A DNA stretch of 64,000 nucleotides from Atherinomorus stipes (GCA_023101725.1 JALJCO010007916.1:84501-148500); one strand, 5' to 3'. Positions 1 through 10,092 are shown, counted from the first letter of the stretch. Numbers and translations: made by a program. Notes: generated by a model not told the origin, from the letters alone.

Positions 1-144
1 TCCTGAGCAGCAAAGCCGTCCTGAGCAGCAAAGCCGTCCTGAGCAGCAAAGCCGTCCTGAGCAGCAAAGCCGTCCTGAGCAGCAAAGCCGTCCTGAGCAG
101 CAAAGCCGTCCTGAGCAGCAGAGCCGTCCTGAGCAGCAAAGCCG
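1..144. repeat. 18-bp tandem repeat (about 8 copies, cut by window start)
   Basis: Eight head-to-tail copies of an 18-bp unit, TCCTGAGCAGCAAAGCCG, run from the first base. One copy (109-126) has an A to G change. The array probably continues left of the window. One forward frame stays open (six-residue unit PEQQSR), but it lies in the mtr intron downstream of exon 5, so I read it as a non-coding VNTR. Confidence 0.95.
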
Positions 145-1160
145 TCTGCCGCGTTCAGAGTGGCCAAAGTGCCACCAGATGACAAGCTGAGCTTCGGTTG
201 ACTTTAAGGTCATTAGCTACGACGCATCTTTCATCTTAAAGGGATACAAACACCCACAGAGTGATGCTCCTTCACCTCCTCCTCACCCTCACTTTTTTAA
301 CATCTGGAATGCAGCCGGAGATTCGGGGGGGGGGGTTCATTATTCACCAACTTTTCCATAATGTTGGTCACCGGCGCTTGAAACAAAAAGGTCCATAAAA
401 AGTCCACAAAAACTTGTCAATATTCCTCCATACTGCTCGTCCAATGTAATCCAAGTCTCCTGAGTGGGTAGCGTCCAGAATTTACTGGAAACCATCATTT
501 AGTAGATTTTTATAGCTTAAACAGTAGAACATCGCACTTTCGCGATGTGTGTCCATGCGAGTTCACAACACTACGGACACGCCTGTTCCTGGGAAAGAGA
601 AACACTCTGGCCACTTGTTAAATTAAATTGATGCAGTAATTTTAAGGCAATCGTGGTCTCAGCCTGTGAATTTAGACATTTGAACTACAAGCCAGCGTTA
701 CCCTGTTGTTACCGTTAGCATACAGTTCGTCAGTTTACTCAATGATGAAACCGAAAACAACTTGCAGATTTATAACGTTATTTCTTCAGTAGACATCGTG
801 TCTCTAACTCTGGGCTCAGACTGACTGTAATGTGGCTTAAATTAGAGACCAACGCAGTCCAAGCAGCTCATGCGTGCGTACAACATTAGCGTCACTTCCA
901 CTTGTTGCCAGAGGGAGCGAACGTCTGAATAAACCTGGAAATTGCGCTGTTCTCCTTTAAATGACAAGTATGATTTAAGTTTGACGTCAGTCAGTGTCCT
1001 GTTTGTCGCGCAGCCTCGGGCGTCCTTGCCGCTTTTGGTCTGAACGTACTTTTACTCAGACACCATGTAAGACAAGGAAAAGAAAACCTTTGTATAGTGT
1101 GACAAAAAGAGCCAAACTGGAGTCTGACTGGTGCCAGAGTCAGATACGGGTAATTTACAG
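145..1160. other. mtr intron 5 sequence, no recognised gene
   Basis: No exon with homology to methionine synthase is visible here on the minus strand, so the exon after 1804-1896 probably lies left of the window. A short poly-G run sits near 327-336. The remainder looks like ordinary unique or degraded intron sequence. Confidence 0.5.
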
Positions 1161-1162
1161 TT

Positions 1163-1300
1163 CAATATATATATATATATATATATATACGCAGTATATA
1201 TACATATATATATATATTAGGGCTGTGACGGTACATCTATTTGTGTCAAACCATTCGGTACACTGCTCTCGGTTTGGCACGACCCTGTACCAAACTGTTG
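1163..1300. repeat. AT microsatellite abutting a one-ended hAT-like fragment
   Basis: An AT tract at about 1163-1217 runs directly into TAGGGCTGTGACGGTAC at 1218. That has the look of a hAT terminal repeat of the TAGGGCTG type common in fish. I do not see a matching right end, so this is a truncated or degraded copy whose inner limit is uncertain. Confidence 0.5.
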
Positions 1301-1803
1301 GGCGCAGGATTTCTTTATTTAGCCGTTTTATTGTTTCATTAAGTTCTTGCGTGGAACCTGACATAACGGACCCGTGCAGCGCGCTCACCATCCTGTTTCT
1401 AACAGCTCGTAACAACATGGATGTGAGATTGTTGAGCTGCAGGAAGCTCCGCTGGTCAGTCTTCTGTCTGGGAGCACTTGGGTTTAAATGAAGAGAAAGC
1501 TGAATAAAAGTTGACTAAACGAAATCAGTGTGCCGACATTGCAGAACGGCGGTTGCAGTGTTTCCCCATCAGCTTCACAACATCGAGGGTGCGGGGGTCG
1601 GGGGGAATATGACCGGGGTGATAACCTATAACTACAGATCAGCTCTGCTGAATGGTGTATGATTCATAAACTGTGTAACTGCATTCCAGAGTTAATAATA
1701 ACTAAATAATCATAAGCAGATACATGCTTGGAGGACCCACTTAAAAGTGTTTGCAGTCTTATGAAGGTAAAATTGGGTGGAAAACATCCTTCCTTGATCT
1801 TAC

Positions 1804-1896
1804 TGATACTCCTGAAATCCGGTCTCTCCACACATGGTGATACAGAGAGGGTCTTATTGGTGGGACCCAACGCTCCGGCCACATAACGTTTACAAC
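1804..1896 (-). CDS. mtr: mtr exon 5 (methionine synthase, homocysteine-binding domain)
   Basis: The minus-strand exon encodes [20 protein letters not shown] followed by [10 protein letters not shown], a near-exact match to the conserved methionine synthase segment (human reads [19 protein letters not shown]). The acceptor is TTACCAG before 1896 and the donor is GTAAG after 1804. The exon holds 93 nt: two bases complete a glycine codon begun in exon 4, then 30 codons, then one base left over (phase 1). Methionine synthase (EC 2.1.1.13) moves a methyl group from 5-methyltetrahydrofolate to homocysteine through cobalamin in the cytosol. This part belongs to the N-terminal barrel that binds homocysteine; its zinc-binding cysteines lie further downstream and outside the window. 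Confidence 0.93.
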
Positions 1897-1986
1897 CTGG
1901 TAACACACAAACGTTACAGCTCATGTTACACTCAGGAGAAAGCTCCAGTAACAATAACTGGCAGTACTGGGAATAATTTCACCTAC

Positions 1987-2056
1987 CAGACTGTTTGGTG
2001 ATGTCATCAGCCGCCTTCCTCGCCAGCTCTGCTGACGTCCTGTTGAGACGATACGC
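1987..2056 (-). CDS. mtr: mtr exon 4 (methionine synthase)
   Basis: The minus-strand exon encodes AYRLNRTSAELARKAADDIT then KQS, matching the methionine synthase segment that follows the [12 protein letters not shown] motif. The acceptor is TTTGCAG before 2056 and the donor GTAGGT follows 1987. The 70 nt begin in phase 0, which fits the end of exon 3, and end after the first base of a glycine codon, which fits the start of exon 5. It is too short and spliced to form a long open frame on its own. A long minisatellite and a hAT element separate it from exon 3. Confidence 0.92.
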
Positions 2057-2184
2057 CTGCAAACAAACACACCTCTTCATGATCCAACCTGAGACTGCTT
2101 ACCACAACACCACTTTATCATACCAAACTGTAAATTACACGTAAACAAATACACAAATGCACAGACATCTGGCTGCCAGATGAC

Positions 2185-3058
2185 AGATACTAGCACGTAT
2201 TAGATAGTACCATATATCAGATACTGGCAGGTATTACATACTACCAGATATCAGATACGAGCAGGTATTAGATACTAGTATACAGTATATCAGATATTAG
2301 CAGGTATGAGATACTACCATATATCAGATACTAGCAGGTATTACATACTAGCATATATCAGATACTAACAGGTATTAGATACTACCATATATCAGATACT
2401 AGCAGGTATCAGATACTACCATATATCAGATACTAGCAGGTATCAGATACTACCATATATCAGATACTAGCAGGTATTAGATACTACCATATATCAGATA
2501 CTAGCAGGTATCAGATACTACCATATATCAGATACTAGCAGGTATTAGATACTACCATATATCAGATACTAGCAGCAGGTATTAGATACTAGCATATATC
2601 AGATACTAGCAAAACAGGTATCAGATACTACCATATATCAGATACTAGCAGGTATCAGATACTACCATATATCAGATACTAGCAGGTATTAGATACTACC
2701 ATATATCAGATACTAGCAGCTATTAGATACTACCATATATCAGATACTAGCAGGTATTAGATACTACCATATATCAGATACTAGCAGGTATTACATACTA
2801 GCATATATCAGATACTAACAGGTATTAGATACTACCATATATCAGATACTAGCAGGTATCAGATACTACCATATATCAGATACTAGCAGGTATCAGATAC
2901 TACCATATATCAGATACTAGCAGGTATCAGATACTACCATATATCAGATACTAGCAGGTATTAGATACTACCATATATCAGATACTAGCAGGTATTAGAT
3001 ACTACCATATATCAGATACTAGCAGGTATCAGATACTACCATGTATCAGATACTAGCA
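2185..3058. repeat. 34-bp minisatellite in mtr intron 3 (about 25 copies)
   Basis: The unit is about 34 bp, containing ATACTACCATATATCAG and ATACTAGCAGGTATTAG. It is repeated some 25 times with small substitutions and a few short insertions (near 2575 and 2610). A block starting at 2760 (GGTATTACATACTAGCAT variant) repeats the block starting near 2336, which suggests a larger internal duplication. No frame is long enough to suggest coding. Confidence 0.95.
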
Positions 3059-3208
3059 GACATATTATCAGCAGCTTCAAAGCAAGTCAGTCTGTAGCAG
3101 CAGCAGCTGCACTGTGGTCACATGACTCTGAAAGGAATGCTGGGAAATGAAGTTCTTCCAGGATAACAGGGACTTTTATCAATGCTGGACCAACACTAAT
3201 GGAACAAG
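3059..3208. other. intron spacer between minisatellite and hAT element
   Basis: This 150-bp stretch of mtr intron 3 shows no gene and no clear repeat. Its last bases form the left target duplication of the hAT element that follows. Confidence 0.5.
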
Positions 3209-3216
3209 ATCTGGAG

Positions 3217-4364
3217 TAGGGCTGGACGATATAGAAAAAAGATTATCGATATGAAAAAGTCTTTATAGAACGATATCGATATTTATCCAAAAATAAAAAA
3301 AAAAAAAAAAAATAGCCATTATCAAATTCAAAGCTATTTTAGGTGCAGCCCTGGCCATTTAAGCTTTTGCTGAATGACCTACTCATAATAACGATCACAC
3401 TAAGGCCTGGGATATACTTGCTGTGGACGCAAACGTTCACGCAAGCGGTCTGCGTCGTCTGTGAATATACTTGCTGCGGCACTTCGCGGCCGAAACGCTC
3501 AATACCGGAGGCCACCGCTAGGAGGAGTACACAGCACTTCATGAGAATGTAAAAAGGTCCGTCTGCCGGTCAGATTGTTTTTCCGGGGCATACGTGAACG
3601 ACCCAGGTGTATGTGGAAAATGGACAATGTTATTGCTCTCGAAGAAGAAACGATCATTTTACTTTTGCTACTGCGAAAGAAAAAGAGGTCGCTGTGCAAC
3701 GGGGAGGAAATATCATATAAGTGTCTGTAGTTTCGGACCAGGTCCGAGAGACGCTCTTTAAAACTACTCGCCGACGCCATTGTGTTCGCCATTGTGTTTA
3801 CCTCTGACCTCGTGTTCACGCTTTTTGTACGCACGAGCACCTCTAGTGTTCAAGTCAATATTGCACCACGCGCATGCGGCACGTTACCTCGCGTCAACGC
3901 GAGCGACCTACGTGCCGTAGGTACGCTGGGAGCGCGTGGGCGCCATGATGCGTATGCGGACGCGTCGCCAACAGCAAGTATATCTCAGGCCTTAAGCTGT
4001 TTTCAGACCTGCATTGCGGAACATGAGCGGTAAAGTCCATCTGCTCTCCGGTACATGTCCACTACATCTCTGAGGTAAAAGACCGGTACGCATGTCTGAA
4101 TGCAGCGTTATAAAGAACAGAGTTCACAATATTACCGCTTTCCAGTACAAGTCTGAAAGGAGCATAACACTGAATTCCAGTTCAGCCTCTGCCTGGTCTG
4201 CGTTTGTGATTGGTTTGGTGGAAGGAGTGACTGTAGGATCATGATACCTGATAGGCTACAGCAGAAAACTGTCCTATACTGAACTTTTATAGACCCTCTT
4301 TTTTTATATTGAAAAAACCTCTATCAATTGATATATATTGATATTGAATTATTGTCCAGCCCTA
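3217..4364. mobile_element. hAT-like non-autonomous transposon with nested MITE
   Basis: The left end is TAGGGCTGGACGATA and the right end, reversed, is TAGGGCTGGACAATA. The flanks are ATCTGGAG (3209-3216) and ATCTCGAG (4365-4372), an 8-bp target duplication with one mismatch, which is diagnostic of hAT. No transposase is visible. The internal part 4110-4320 is repeated in inverted orientation at about 28345-28552, so the family has at least two copies in the window. A second transposon (3404-3991) is inserted inside. The element lies in mtr intron 3. Confidence 0.85.
3404..3991. mobile_element. PIF/Harbinger-like MITE nested in the hAT element
   Basis: The ends GGCCTGGGATATACTTGCTG and CAGCAAGTATATCTCAGGCC are inverted repeats with one mismatch in 20. 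The flanks are TAA (left) and TTA (right), a TWA-type 3-bp target typical of PIF/Harbinger. The relative at 30285-30375 lacks this insertion and reads straight across the site, which fixes the insertion point. No transposase is recognisable in the 588 bp, so I treat it as non-autonomous. Confidence 0.8.
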
Positions 4365-4372
4365 ATCTCGAG

Positions 4373-4700
4373 AGATTTTGTTACAGGAAACAAAACTTAA
4401 ATAACAAAATAATAATAATAATAATATTAATAATAATAATAATAATAATAATAACAATAATAACAACAATAATCATCTCATCATTATAATGTTTTTCATT
4501 GATACTTTATACAGAGACCTGTTGTAGTAAAAGAAAAAGTAAAGGTGTAGACGGCGTAGGATGTCAGATATGGGTGGAGAGAGCAGAATGCATGCAGACA
4601 GTTCCCAGTTCTGAGAAGCGTGTTATCAGTGGTTAATGTGTTACGCCGGCCGCTCTGTGGGCTGCAGACTGGGTGCAGGGGTCAGGCATGTACATCATAC
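4373..4700. other. mtr intron 3 with TAA/ATA microsatellite
   Basis: An (AAT)n-type microsatellite with scattered C interruptions spans about 4407-4478. The rest of the stretch up to exon 3 shows no gene or recognised repeat. Confidence 0.7.
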
Positions 4701-4790
4701 CATGTGTTGTAATCCATAATCTGCCTGAGCGATGGATGTGCTGCTGAATGTATTGGTCTCGACGATGTCGGCGCCAGCCAGTAGATACTC
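4701..4790 (-). CDS. mtr: mtr exon 3 (methionine synthase)
   Basis: The minus-strand exon encodes [20 protein letters not shown] then [10 protein letters not shown], exactly 30 codons. This is the highly conserved homocysteine S-methyltransferase segment (human [20 protein letters not shown]). The acceptor is TTTTCAG before 4790 and the donor GTATG follows 4701. Both boundaries are phase 0. Only 72 bp of intron separate it from exon 2. Confidence 0.96.
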
Positions 4791-4862
4791 CTGAAAACAC
4801 AGACCAGACTCAGAAAGCTGTGAGCTTAGCATCAGGCTGACAGACAGCAGCGGATGAACTAC

Positions 4863-5074
4863 CTTGTGTATTTTATAAATGATGTCCGGCTGAGTGACAC
4901 TGAGAAGGTCATTGTTGCCTTTTAGTGACAGAGGATGATCTTTAAACTCGTCTCCTCTGAAGTCCTCCTCCGACAGATTGTGCTGTTGGATCATGGTTCC
5001 CATCCCACCATCCAGGACCATGATCCTTTGCTGCAGCAAAGCTCGCAGCTCATGCTCCAATGGACTACTACATT
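4863..5074 (-). CDS. mtr: mtr exon 2 (methionine synthase, start of Hcy-binding domain)
   Basis: The exon encodes residues up to [17 protein letters not shown], then [19 protein letters not shown], then [10 protein letters not shown]. The motif [14 protein letters not shown] is the signature at the start of the homocysteine-binding barrel. The donor is GTAG after 4863 (phase 0). The acceptor CTGCCCAG precedes 5074, and the first two bases complete a codon started in exon 1. Upstream of the acceptor the frame reads through hydrophobic, low-complexity intron sequence that does not resemble the family, which supports the splice site. The next exon upstream is about 7.2 kb away. Confidence 0.95.
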
Positions 5075-5740
5075 CTGGGCAGAAAAATGTGATGAATACA
5101 GTTACAAACAAGATCACATTCAAACTAAATATGCACAAAACATATAGACCTTCCATTTCCATCAGATATTTGAATGAAAATGAAATGGAGATGTTCTCCA
5201 AGTCAAAGGCTGGACTAAAACCATGAGAAGAAAGCTGTCTGTAAATAAGAGAAAAACTACAGACATACATACATATACTGAAGGAAAATATAGACATCAC
5301 AACTGTTTTTGCTCCCATTTTCACAAGCTAAACTCAAAGATGCAAGTTTTTTTCTACTGTATGTACACAAAAGGCCTATTTTCTTCTCAAATTTTGTTAA
5401 CAAATTTGTGTTTGTGAGCACCTTTTCTCCTTTACAGAGAAAATTTGTCCACCTCATAGTATGAAAAGTGATGCATACGTAAATAACATTTGACTTGATG
5501 ATGTGGTGTGATCTGCAGTTGCTAAGTCAGCTGGATGTACTGCCAAATTCCCTGAAACGCCTTTGTAGACAGCTTATGCTAAAGAAATGAACATTCATTT
5601 GACGGGTAACAGCTCTGGTGGACACGTCTGAAGTCAAAACATTCCCTCAAACCTGGTGACACCGGTGGCATTGTGATATGTGATACAAGTGCACATTTGA
5701 GTGGCCTGAGCTGTTTGGCAGAGCTCTGCGCTCTTCATTT
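5075..5740. other. mtr intron 1, start; no recognised feature
   Basis: This A/T-rich intron sequence contains no gene I can support. The open frames on either strand here are short and unlike known proteins. Confidence 0.5.
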
Positions 5741-5945
5741 AAAACTAGAAAAGCACTCAGACAGACCCTATCTCGCTATGTTTAGCAATCCTTCAGAAAA
5801 TTCCTGGATCCAGATGAAGATCTGGATCAACAGCTAAATTTAATCAGCTCCTCCGTGTACCATTATCCAAATTTCATCCAAATTTCTTCACAACTTTTTG
5901 AGTTATTTTACTTACAGACAGACAGACAGACAAAAGGTGGCAATA
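5741..5945. repeat. dispersed fish repeat fragment (also at 51948-53060)
   Basis: The stretch beginning AAAACTAGAAAAGCACTC, with GGATCCAGATGAAGATCTGG and ending in a CAGA run (about 5915-5933), matches parts of the block at 51945-52100 and 52900-53000. It looks like a degraded copy of a common dispersed fish repeat. I cannot assign its class, and the limits are approximate. Confidence 0.55.
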
Positions 5946-6011
5946 TTTTATAGGTCAATAACCATCAACAAAGTTGCACAGTTCTAACGTGTGCATCAGT
6001 GTAATCAAGTG

Positions 6012-6431
6012 TACACTGCAAAAACTCAAATCTTGGCAAGTATTTTTTTCTAATTTCTAGTCAAAATATCTCATCACACTCAAAATAAGACAAAATTACT
6101 TAAAGAGAAACATTTTAGTGAGATATGAGAACTTATTTTAAGACAAATGCATCTTATTTCAAGAAATCTTATCAAGAAAATTTGATAGATTTGAAGATTT
6201 TGGTTAGTTTGCAATAAGCAAAAAAAAAATTCTGCCAATGGAACAAGCAAAAATTTCTTGATAAGATTTCTTGAAATTAGATGCATTGCCATAAAAACAA
6301 GATTTTATATCACACTGAAATGTTTCTTTAATTTTGTAATTTTTGTAATTTTGTCTTACTTTTTGTGTGATGAGATATTTTGACTAGAAATTAGAAAAAC
6401 ATACTTGCTAGATTTGAGTTTTTGCAGTGTA
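6012..6431. mobile_element. foldback MITE with long inverted arms
   Basis: The ends TACACTGCAAAAACTCAAAT and its reverse complement enclose 420 bp in which nearly the whole left half is mirrored by the right half, with arms of about 160-190 bp. Examples are GTCAAAATATCTCATCACAC on the left and GTGTGATGAGATATTTTGAC on the right. The transcript or single strand would form a long hairpin. There is no coding capacity, and I could not find a clean target duplication. It sits in mtr intron 1. Confidence 0.85.
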
Positions 6432-6471
6432 CCAGGAAATCATGCAGACGATTGTTTTACCTCTCTCTATG

Positions 6472-6474
<3 letters not shown>

Positions 6475-6511
<37 letters not shown>

Positions 6512-6578
6512 TGCATTTTATGTATATATGATTATTTCTTTATTACAGACACATTGGTCCATATCAACAACAACATCA

Positions 6579-6621
<43 letters not shown>
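6475..6621. repeat. AT and CA microsatellites
   Basis: An (AT)n tract at about 6476-6502 and a (CA)n tract at about 6581-6621 flank a short spacer. The CA tract ends exactly where the first Tc1-like element starts. Confidence 0.95.
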
Positions 6622-6625
<4 letters not shown>

Positions 6626-6654
6626 GGGTATGGAAACTATTCAGACCCCTTTAA

Positions 6655-6905
6655 ACTTTCCACCCCGCCTTCAGGCCTGGCTCCAGAGGGGGGCCCCAGT
6701 GACCCACTTCCGGGTGAGGGACACATGGCTCCGATAATGTCTTTCTCCATGAGGGTGTTTGGGCTGAGCTTTGTCTGGTCCCTCCCCAGTAAGCGGCTTT
6801 CCATGGGTGACCCTGCCAGGAGCAGAATCTAGCCCCAGACAACATAGCGCCTAGGATCTTCAGAACCCGCAAACCCCTCCACCACCATAAGGTGGCAGCC
6901 CAGGG
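6655..6905. repeat. foreign segment inside Tc1 copy 1, possible LINE fragment
   Basis: Between the left terminal repeat and the transposase C-terminal region, the sequence is unlike Tc1 copy 2. It reads through CCCCAGACAACATAGCGCCT and CCACCATAAGGTGGCAGCC. I recognise this only loosely, as resembling the 5' region of a common teleost LINE. It appears to have replaced the region coding for the transposase C-terminus. Confidence 0.4.
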
Positions 6906-7537
6906 AGGGGCATCCTGTCCCTGCAGCTGAAAAACACCCCCATACCATGATGCTGCCACCTCCGTGCTTCACTGTTGGGATGGTATTGGGCAGGTGATGA
7001 GCAGTGCCTGGTTTTCTCCACACATACCGCTTAGAATGAACTCCAAAAAGTTCAATCTTGGTCTCATCAGACCAGAGAATCTTATTTCTCTCAGTCTGGG
7101 AGTCCTTCATGTGTTTTTGGCAAACTCTATGCGGGCTTTCATATGTCTGCGCTGAGGAGAGGCTTCCATCGGGCCGCTCTGCCATAAAGCCCCGACTGGT
7201 GGAGGCTGCAGTGATACTGACTTTGTGGAACTTTCTCCATCTCCCTACGGCATCTCTGGAGCTCAGCCACAGTGATCTTTGGCTTCTTCTTTACTCTCTC
7301 ACCAAGGCTCTTCTCCCACCATTGCTCAGTTTGGCTGGACGGCCGGGTCTAGGAAGAGTTCTGCTCGTCCCCAAACTTCTTCCATGTAAGGACTATGGAG
7401 GCCACCGTGCTCTTAGGAACCTTTAGTGCTGCAGAAACTCTTTTGTAACCTTGTCCAGATCTGTGTCTCGCCACAATTCTGTCTCTGAGCTCCTTGGACA
7501 GTTCCTTCCACCTCATGATCCTCATTTGCTCTGACAT
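6906..7537 (-). pseudogene. Tc1-like transposase remnant, copy 1
   Basis: It starts with MSEQMRIMRWKELSKELRD at 7537, a helix-turn-helix N-terminus with VSAALKVPKSTVASIVLTW. A downstream piece in another frame carries [19 protein letters not shown] and [16 protein letters not shown], the region around the first catalytic Asp and the central part of the DDE domain. Frame changes near 7349 and 7185 and the loss of the C-terminal DDE segment make it non-functional. It is homologous to 57540-58306. Confidence 0.88.
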
Positions 7538-7912
7538 GCACTGTGAGCTGGAAGCTCTGATATAGACAGGTGTGTGTCTTTCCTAATCACGTCCAATCAG
7601 TTTAATTAAACACAGCTGGACTCCAATGAAGGAGTAGAACCATCTCAAGGATCAGAAGAAATGGACAGCATGAGTTCAATATGAGTGTCACTGCAAAGAT
7701 TCTGAATACTTATGACCATTTAATATTTCAATTCTTCTTTTTTAATAAATTTGCAAAAATTTCTACATTTCTGTTTTTTTTCTGTCAAGATGGGGTGCTG
7801 AGTGACATTAATGAGAAATAAAAAGAACTTTTTTGATTTTAGCAAATGGCTGCGATGAAACAAAGAGTGGAAAGTTTAAAAGGGTCTGAATACTTTCTGT
7901 ACCCACTATATA

Positions 7913-9456
7913 CAGCTGTGTGACAAGGTGTTTGCCCCCTTTCTGATGTCTTTATTTTTTTGCATGTTTGTCACACTAATATGTTTCAGATCATCATATG
8001 TTTTACATTCAAACCTTCATGGCACTGTGTGAAAAAGTGATTGCCCCCTAAACCGAATAACTGCTTGGGCCACTCTTAGCAATTAAGGGTTTGTGATAAC
8101 TGGCAGTGCGTCTTCTACAGCGCTGTGGAGGAATTTTGTTCCACTCATCTTTGCAGAATTGTTGTAATTCAGCCACATTGGAGGCTTTTCCAGCATGAAC
8201 CGCCTTTTTAAGGTCATGCCACAGCATCTCAATGGGATTCAGGTGGGGGCTTTGACTAGGCCACTCCAAAGTCTTCATGTTGTTGTTCTTAAGCCATTCA
8301 GAGGTGGACTTGCTGGTGTGTTCTGGATCATTGTTCTGCTGCAGAACCCAAGTGCGCTTCAGCTTGAGGTCACCAACAGATGGCCGGACGTTCTCCTTCA
8401 GGATTTTTTGGTAGAAGCAGAATTCATGGTTCCATTTACCACAGCAAGTCTTCCAGGTCCTGAAGCAGCAAAACAGCCCCAGACCATCACACTACCACCA
8501 CCATATTTTCCTGTTGCTATGATGTTCCTTTTCTGAAATGCCGTGTTACTTTTACGCCAGATGTAATGGGACCTACACCTTCCAGAAAGTTCCACTTTTG
8601 TCTCGTCAGTCCACAGAGTATTTTCCCAAAAGTCTTGGGGATCATCAAGATGCTTTCTGGCTAAACTGAGACGAGCCTTTATGTTCTTTTTGCTCAGCAG
8701 TGGTTTTGGTCTTGGAACTCTGCCATGCAGCCATTTTTGCCCCCCAGTCTCTTTCTGATGGGGGAGTCATGAACACTGACCTTCATTGAGGCAAGTGAGG
8801 CCTGCAGTTCTTGGATGTTGTTCTGGGGTCTTTTGTGACCTCTTGGATGAGTCGTCGCTGTGCTCTTGGGGTCATTTTGGTCGGCCGGCCCCTCCTGGGA
8901 AGGTTCACCACTGTTCCATGTTTTCACCATTTGTGGATAATGGTTCTCACTGTGGTTCTCTGGAGTCCCAAAGCTTTAGAAATGGCTTTGGAACCTTTTC
9001 CAGACTGATAGATCTCAATGACTTTGTTTCTCATTTGTTCCTGAATTTCTTTGGATGGCAGCATGGTGTCTAGCTTTGGAGGATCTTTTGGTCTCCTTCA
9101 CTTTGTCAGGCAGGTCCTATTTAAGGGATTTCTGATGGAGAACAGGTGTGGCAGTAATCCAGCCTTGGTGTGGCCAGAGAAATTGAACTCAGCTTTCCAA
9201 AGATGTGATAATCCACAGTTAACAGAGGGGGCTATGACTTTTTCACACAAGGCCGTGAAGTCCCCCCCCCCCCCCCCCCCCACCCCCTGACACACATACA
9301 CACACACAAACACACACACAAATAAAAATCTTCATTCAAAAACTGCATTTTCTGTTTACTTGTTATCTTTGTTTGATGATCTGAAACATTTAAGTGTGAC
9401 TAACATGCAAAAAAGTAAGAAATCAGGAAGGGGGCAAACACTTTTTCACACAACTG
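7913..9456 (-). mobile_element. Tc1-like transposon, second family
   Basis: The ends are CAGCTGTGTGACAAGGTGTT (left) and, reversed, CAGTTGTGTGAAAAAGTGTT (right). TA flanks both sides (7911-7912 and 9457-9458), the TA target duplication of Tc1/mariner. It starts 5 bp after the end of Tc1 copy 1. The transposase is on the minus strand and broken. A poly-C run at 9262-9281 interrupts the right part. Confidence 0.9.
8048..9063 (-). pseudogene. Tc1-like transposase remnant, second family
   Basis: The frame begins at 9063 with MLPSKEIQEQMRNKVIEIYQ and an N-terminal helix-turn-helix. An in-frame TGA stop follows TTVRTIIHKW, where the family usually has an Arg. Further pieces in shifted frames carry YGGGSVMVWGCFAASGPGR and, near the C-terminus, LEWPSQSPHLNPIEMLWHDL, the end of the DDE domain. 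Stops and frame breaks make it inactive. Confidence 0.88.
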
Positions 9457-9464
9457 TACACACA

Positions 9465-9469
9465 CACAC

Positions 9470-9509
<40 letters not shown>

Positions 9510-9600
9510 CACACTCATATACATATACACACATACATATATATATGTGTGTAAATATATATTTATACATATATATTTACACACATATGTATATGTATGG

Positions 9601-9631
<31 letters not shown>

Positions 9632-9646
9632 CACACACATACATAC

Positions 9647-9692
<46 letters not shown>
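9465..9692. repeat. AT/CA/GT microsatellite block
   Basis: Alternating AT, CA and GT runs, with a GT tract at about 9600-9628 and an AT tract at about 9648-9692. The AT tract continues on the other side of the hAT-like element that follows. Confidence 0.95.
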
Positions 9693-9696
<4 letters not shown>

Positions 9697-10092
9697 GGCT
9701 GTCAAAAAAATTAATCCTAAATTAATCCTATTGTCAAACAAGAGATGTCCTTTTTAATTACTACTGCTATATGCAGAAAATATATTAACTTTTTGCTTTA
9801 CAACTTAAAGGCTAAAACCAAGCTACACATCCGGGAGTAGTGCAGGACTCAGACCTGAATTTCAGCTTCACATTAGGACAGGTGTGAAGTCAGCGTGTGA
9901 GGACGTATCAGCAACATTCTGGACTAAACTGCAGCTGTCTGAAGGACTTTAGGGAGACATGTAAGGACAGGGTTTCAGTAGTCTAGTCTACTAAAGATAA
10001 ATGCAGAATTCCTGGTGACACACATTTAATCCTAAATGTGTTCTAGAAGTGAAAAAAGCAATGTGATTAATCAGGATTAATTTTTTGACAGC

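Larger units (their letters stand above)
6622..7907 (-). mobile_element. Tc1-like transposon, copy 1
   Basis: The terminal repeats are CAGTGGGTATGGAAACTATT on the left and, reversed on the right, AGTGGGTACAGAAAGTATTC, the ends of a common fish Tc1 family. The transposase lies on the minus strand and is broken. The last bases run into ATATA and then the next Tc1-like element. A chimeric segment replaces the transposase C-terminal part (see 6655-6905). A second copy of the same family lies at 56509-60130. Confidence 0.9.

Noticed and set aside
1..144. A PEQQSR repeat protein
   Set aside because: The 18-bp unit gives an open frame by chance, has no start codon, and lies in an intron position of mtr.
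2185..3058. Regularly spaced short repeats that could suggest a CRISPR array
   Set aside because: The repeats are direct tandem copies without unique spacers, in a fish intron with no cas genes. They are minisatellites, as are the arrays at 13692, 19128, 36331 and 50446.
4791..5324. Reading the long minus-strand frame at 4695-5324 as one exon of mtr
   Set aside because: The homology to methionine synthase is in two blocks separated by 72 bp with perfect donor and acceptor sites, and the part above 5074 is hydrophobic low-complexity sequence unlike the family.
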